DNA of 64,000 bases from positions 1 through 64,000 of the forward strand of contig NZ_JAYFFI010000002.1 of NCBI RefSeq assembly GCF_036289405.1, read 5' to 3'. The position numbers and the translations under genes were made by a program. The notes below the pieces were generated by a model. The model had not been told where the DNA came from. It saw nothing but the letters and a program-made list of their open reading frames with translations, and ran no database searches. This document shows, piece by piece, positions 60,756 through 64,000 of this stretch. The DNA is from Pseudoramibacter faecis (GTDB lineage: Bacteria > Bacillota > Clostridia > Eubacteriales > Eubacteriaceae). Position 1 is the stretch's first letter. Every line of letters begins with the position of its first letter.

Positions 60756-61595
60756 TTGAAACGCGTTTTAACCATCCAAGACATCTCCTGCTTCGGCAAG
60801 TGCTCGCTGACCGTCGCCCTGCCGGTGATCTCCGTCATGGGCGTCGAGACGGCCGTCATCCCGACGGCGGTGCTCTCCACCCACACGATGTTCAAAAATT
60901 TCACCGTCAAGGATCTGACCGATCAAATCGTGCCCATCACCGAGCATTGGCGCGCCGAGGGCATCGGCTTCGACGCAATCTATACCGGCTATCTGGGCTC
61001 CTTCGAGCAAATCGAAATCGTCGAGAAGCTCTTCGACGACTTTGCAGGCGGCGACACCTTGCGCTTCATCGATCCGGTGATGGCCGACAACGGCAAACTC
61101 TACCCAGCCTTCGACGAGGCTTATGCCGCTCGCAATGCCGAGCTCTGCCGCCATGCCGACTTCATCGTGCCCAACATCACCGAGGCCTGCTTCATGACGG
61201 GCACCGACTACCACGAAACCACCGACGAGGCTTACATCAAAAATCTGCTCGAAAAGCTGGGCTCCCTCGGCCCGAAGACCGCCGTGCTCACCGGCGTCTC
61301 CCTTGCACCGGGCAAAACCGGCGTCATGGGACTTGATACCGTCACCGGCACCTTCTATACCTACCAGAACGACAGAATCGACGCGGCCTATCACGGCACC
61401 GGCGATCTCTTCTCCAGCACCTGCGTCGGCGCGATGATGAACGGCATCGACTGGCAAACCTCCATGCAAATCGCCGCGGACTACACGGCCAAAACCATTG
61501 CCGTGACCGTCGCCAATCCGGCCAACCCGTGGTACGGCGTCGATTTCGAGACCACGATCCCCGAGCTCATCCGGATGCTCGATGCCCGCCGCTAA
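60756..61595 (+). CDS. Pyridoxamine/pyridoxal kinase, PdxY-like
   Basis: This 279-residue ribokinase-fold kinase opens with TIQDISCFGKCSLTVALPVISVMG, typical of Firmicutes pyridoxamine kinases, and ends its active site with HGTGDLFSS, where the aspartate is catalytic. It phosphorylates B6 vitamers for salvage to PLP. The start is a TTG at 60756 with GAAGAGG upstream. Divergence from the MocR-type regulator links it to PLP-dependent control. Confidence 0.9.
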   Translation: MKRVLTIQDISCFGKCSLTVALPVISVMGVETAVIPTAVLSTHTMFKNFTVKDLTDQIVPITEHWRAEGIGFDAIYTGYLGSFEQIEIVEKLFDDFAGGDTLRFIDPVMADNGKLYPAFDEAYAARNAELCRHADFIVPNITEACFMTGTDYHETTDEAYIKNLLEKLGSLGPKTAVLTGVSLAPGKTGVMGLDTVTGTFYTYQNDRIDAAYHGTGDLFSSTCVGAMMNGIDWQTSMQIAADYTAKTIAVTVANPANPWYGVDFETTIPELIRMLDARR

Positions 61596-61653
61596 TCGGC
61601 CGGCGCATCGCCGCTGCGCTTTGCGTTCAAAAATTTTACGTTTAAAAATAACG

Positions 61654-61684
61654 AAAAACCGCTTGCCTTAAACAAGCGGTTTTT
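61654..61684 (+). terminator. Terminator after the pyridoxamine kinase gene
   Basis: An AAAAACCGCTTG stem pairs with CAAGCGGTTTTT around a 7-base loop, ending in five T residues. Confidence 0.88.
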
Positions 61685-61686
61685 GA

Positions 61687-61715
61687 TTGCCTGCAATTAG
61701 TTTTTCGATTATAAT
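61687..61715 (+). promoter_or_regulatory. Promoter of cls
   Basis: TTGCCT and a perfect TATAAT are spaced 17 bp, just after the upstream terminator and about 35 bp before the cls start. Confidence 0.65.
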
Positions 61716-61752
61716 GCTGATATCGACTTCGAAATTTTAAAAGGAGGGTGCC

Positions 61753-63321
61753 ATGCGGTCACAAATGCGAACAGAAGAAAGAAGCAATGTCAAAAATCGC
61801 ATCGGCTGGTTTCTGATGGTCGTCCTGCTGACCTCAATCCAGATCGGCTGGCTGGTCTATCTTTTCAGCAACCTCACCGCTTATTCGACGCGCATTTCCC
61901 TAATCACCCGCATCGTCGCCATGGTGGTCTGCCTGTGCATTTTTGGGGAGCATCGCAACGCTGCCATCAAAATGCCTTGGATCATGCTGATTCTCGTGTT
62001 GCCGGTGTTCGGCCTGACGATGTACGCCCTGGCCGGCCGGGTGAACGTAACCCGGCGCATGCGCCTGCGCCACGAGGTGATCAACCAAAAGCTCAACCCG
62101 ATGCTGGTCCAGGACGCCGCCGTCGCCGACCGCCTGCGAAAGGAAGACCGCGCCCTCGCCAATATCAGTCACTACATCCGTCACTACGGCCCCCATCCGG
62201 TGTATGACAACACGGACGTCGTCTTCTATGGCGACGCGGCCGAGGCGCTGGCCGCCCAGAAGGAGGCCCTGCGCCACGCCCGGGATTTTATCTTCATGGA
62301 ATATTACGCCATCGAGGACGACCAGGCCTTCGCAGAGATCCACGCGATTTTAAAGGCCAAGGCTGCCGAAGGAGTCGAGGTGCGCCTGTTCTACGACGAT
62401 TTTGGCAGCATCAGTTTCATCAACCGCGACTTTATCAAGCGCATGGAGGCCGACGGCATCCAATGCCGGGATTTCAACCCGGTGCAGCCTTTCCTCAACG
62501 TCTTCATGAACAACCGGGACCATCGCAAGTTCACGGTGATCGACGGTCGCGTGGCCTTCACCGGCGGCTACAACCTCGCCAACGAATACTTTAACATTAC
62601 CCACCCCTTCGGCCACTGGAAGGATACTGGCCTGCGGCTGACGGGCACCGCAGTGCGCAGCTTCACCATTTTCTTTTTTGAAATGTGGAACGCCATCCGC
62701 GATACGGATTTAAAGCGCGACACCGATTACGCCCGGTATCTGCCAGGGCTGAGCTACACCGCCGCCGAGCGCGGCTACGTCCAACCCTACGCCGACAGCC
62801 CCTTAGACGACGAGCGCGTGGGCGAGGATGTATATCTGAACCTCATCAAAAACGCCAAACACTATTTTTATATCACGACCCCTTACCTGATCATCACCGA
62901 CGAGATGGTGCACGAGCTGGGGCTGGCCGCCAAACGCGGTGTGGACGTGCGCATCATCACGCCCGGTATCCCGGACAAAAAAGTCGTCTTCCAGATGACG
63001 CGCTCATACTACGCGACGCTGGTGCGCTACGGCGTGCGCATTTTTGAATACACGCCGGGATTCATTCACGCCAAGCAATGCGTCTGCGACGATGAGGCCG
63101 CCACCGTCGGCACCATCAACCTCGATTACCGCAGCCTCTATCTTCATTTTGAGTGCGGGGTGCTGCTGATGAAGGTCGCCGCCATCGCCGATATCAAAAG
63201 CGACTTTGATCGGCTCTTCCCCGTCTGCGAAGAAGTCAGCGCCAAATATCAAAAGACCCGCCTCTCCTTGATCCGCCAGCTCTTCCAGGCAGTGCTGCGG
63301 CTCTTCGCGCCGCTGGTTTAG
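61753..63321 (+). CDS. cls: Cardiolipin synthase
   Basis: This 522-residue membrane enzyme has two or three N-terminal membrane segments (about 15-38, 45-65 and 75-97) and two phospholipase D-type HKD sites (DHRKFTVIDGRVAFTGG at about 256 and HAKQCVCDDEAATVGT at about 438). It condenses two phosphatidylglycerols to cardiolipin. AAGGAGG precedes the ATG. Confidence 0.95.
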   Translation: MRSQMRTEERSNVKNRIGWFLMVVLLTSIQIGWLVYLFSNLTAYSTRISLITRIVAMVVCLCIFGEHRNAAIKMPWIMLILVLPVFGLTMYALAGRVNVTRRMRLRHEVINQKLNPMLVQDAAVADRLRKEDRALANISHYIRHYGPHPVYDNTDVVFYGDAAEALAAQKEALRHARDFIFMEYYAIEDDQAFAEIHAILKAKAAEGVEVRLFYDDFGSISFINRDFIKRMEADGIQCRDFNPVQPFLNVFMNNRDHRKFTVIDGRVAFTGGYNLANEYFNITHPFGHWKDTGLRLTGTAVRSFTIFFFEMWNAIRDTDLKRDTDYARYLPGLSYTAAERGYVQPYADSPLDDERVGEDVYLNLIKNAKHYFYITTPYLIITDEMVHELGLAAKRGVDVRIITPGIPDKKVVFQMTRSYYATLVRYGVRIFEYTPGFIHAKQCVCDDEAATVGTINLDYRSLYLHFECGVLLMKVAAIADIKSDFDRLFPVCEEVSAKYQKTRLSLIRQLFQAVLRLFAPLV

Positions 63322-63330
63322 CCATTCACT

Positions 63331-63362
63331 AAAAAAGCCGAAGCAGAAGCTTCGGTTTTTTT
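63331..63362. terminator. Bidirectional terminator between cls and plsY
   Basis: A CCGAAGC/GCTTCGG stem with an AGAA loop is flanked by A6 and T7 runs, serving both converging genes. Confidence 0.88.
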
Positions 63363-63996
63363 AATGCGTTTTTCGCCGGGAGGCCCGCCGTCGAAGCTCC
63401 GCCCGGAGTTTCGACGCCGCATCGATCGGCGTCTCCTCGCCGCGGCGCATCCGACGAAACCCGCCGCCGTTTTTCGCGAGCATCAGCAGCGTGAAGGCCA
63501 CCGCAATCCCGCCGATCGCCGTCCCGCCGAAGCAAAACGCCGGCGCGACGAAAGCCGCCGGGAGCACCACCGCCCCAACGCACAGATAGTGGCTGACGAT
63601 CACGGCCAGCGCCGCGAGTCCCAGAGCCAGAACCCCCCAGCCGGGCCGCATGAGCACCACCGCCGCCCCGGTAACCGCCACGCCCTTGCCGCCGCGAAAG
63701 CGATGCCAAAAGGGAAAATCGTGGCCGAGCACCGCCCCCAGACCGACCCATGCTGTCGCCGTGAGACCGCCGCCCGGGAAAATCATCGCCGCCGTCAGTC
63801 TGGCCGCCGCCACCTTGGCCAGATCTCCGGCGAGGGTCGCAAGCCCAGGCCCCAGGCCCCAAAGGGCCATCACGTTGGCCATGCCCGGATTCCCGGAGCC
63901 CGCTTCGAAAATCGACACGCTCCGGCGCCGCGCGACCCATGCCGCTGTGAGCAAACACCCCCAACCATAGCCGATCATCAAACAGATCCCGCGCAT
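63361..63996 (-). CDS. plsY: PlsY-family glycerol-3-phosphate acyltransferase
   Basis: This 211-residue membrane protein has the three PlsY motifs: GSGNPGMANV (phosphate loop), GHDFPFWHRFRGGKGVA and a C-terminal membrane segment, followed by a basic tail. It acylates glycerol-3-phosphate from acyl-phosphate, the first step of phospholipid synthesis. The start is uncertain because the window ends four bases upstream; ATGs at 63996 and 63978 are both possible. SGNPGMANVM is a slight variant of the usual SGNxGATN. Confidence 0.85.
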   Translation of the reverse strand: MRGICLMIGYGWGCLLTAAWVARRRSVSIFEAGSGNPGMANVMALWGLGPGLATLAGDLAKVAAARLTAAMIFPGGGLTATAWVGLGAVLGHDFPFWHRFRGGKGVAVTGAAVVLMRPGWGVLALGLAALAVIVSHYLCVGAVVLPAAFVAPAFCFGGTAIGGIAVAFTLLMLAKNGGGFRRMRRGEETPIDAASKLRAELRRRASRRKTH

Positions 63997-64000
63997 GATC

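Noticed and set aside
1..64000. tRNA genes, CRISPR arrays, insertion sequences or prophage genes
   Set aside because: No cloverleaf-like sequence, regularly spaced repeat, transposase, integrase or phage structural gene was recognised on reading both strands.

Overview
The window looks like a chromosomal segment of a low-to-mid G+C Firmicute of class Clostridia. Conserved Firmicutes gene strings are present: rlmN-prpC-prkC-rsgA-thiN, fakA-asp23 facing rpmB, recG-rsmD-coaD, and ddl-DUF1934-argS. Strong Shine-Dalgarno sites and TTGACA/TATAAT-type promoters occur throughout. An NfnAB-type electron-bifurcating transhydrogenase, a larBC pair, an FMN-binding lipoprotein and oxygen-independent redox genes suggest an anaerobe, perhaps of the Eubacteriaceae (Eubacterium/Pseudoramibacter-like). 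That placement is inference from gene content.

Layout. 1-600: tandem near-consensus promoters firing leftwards out of the window, most likely for an rRNA operon. 604-11627 (minus): nfnB-nfnA-ilvN-ilvB-cvfB, then a coiled-coil protein, coaD, rsmD, recG, fakA and asp23. 11915-19919: rpmB; the minus-strand rlmN-prpC-prkC-rsgA-thiN cluster of ribosome maturation and Ser/Thr signalling; then a CBS-type pyrophosphatase with an FMN-binding lipoprotein. 20091-28978 (minus, visibly more A/T-rich): an accessory catabolic locus with an EamA transporter, a small winged-helix protein, a DeoR regulator, a three-gene anaerobic glycerol-3-phosphate dehydrogenase-like module, a class II aldolase, an iron alcohol dehydrogenase and a frameshifted APH-fold kinase. 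29552-33729: PH-domain protein, NimA-like flavoprotein, CDF transporter, ftsH. 33991-48431: larBC, ArsR, Sfp-type PPTase, MATE, an ArsD-like Cys-rich protein, yhaM, YjbQ, a NYN-LOTUS protein, an FNR-like flavoprotein, mtnN, a DtxR-type regulator, argS, DUF1934, ddl, DUF523 and an alkyltransferase-like protein.

48584-52846 is the most unusual region. A large secreted MucBP-type protein, interrupted by one frameshift, ends in an unrecognised domain, a membrane segment and a very Lys/Arg-rich tail. It is followed by three tandem paralogous single-pass membrane proteins that share a YYAT-MPHAK-EYP motif. The arrangement resembles a secreted effector with an array of membrane-anchored immunity proteins; neither family is one I recognise.

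52916-63996: a betaine-type ABC importer (permease-binding protein fusion, permease, ATPase with CBS domains) under a BusR-like GntR/RCK_C regulator; a phosphosugar mutase; a divergent PdxR-like regulator and pyridoxamine kinase sharing an inverted-repeat operator; cardiolipin synthase; and plsY at the right edge. No tRNA, CRISPR array, insertion sequence or prophage was seen.
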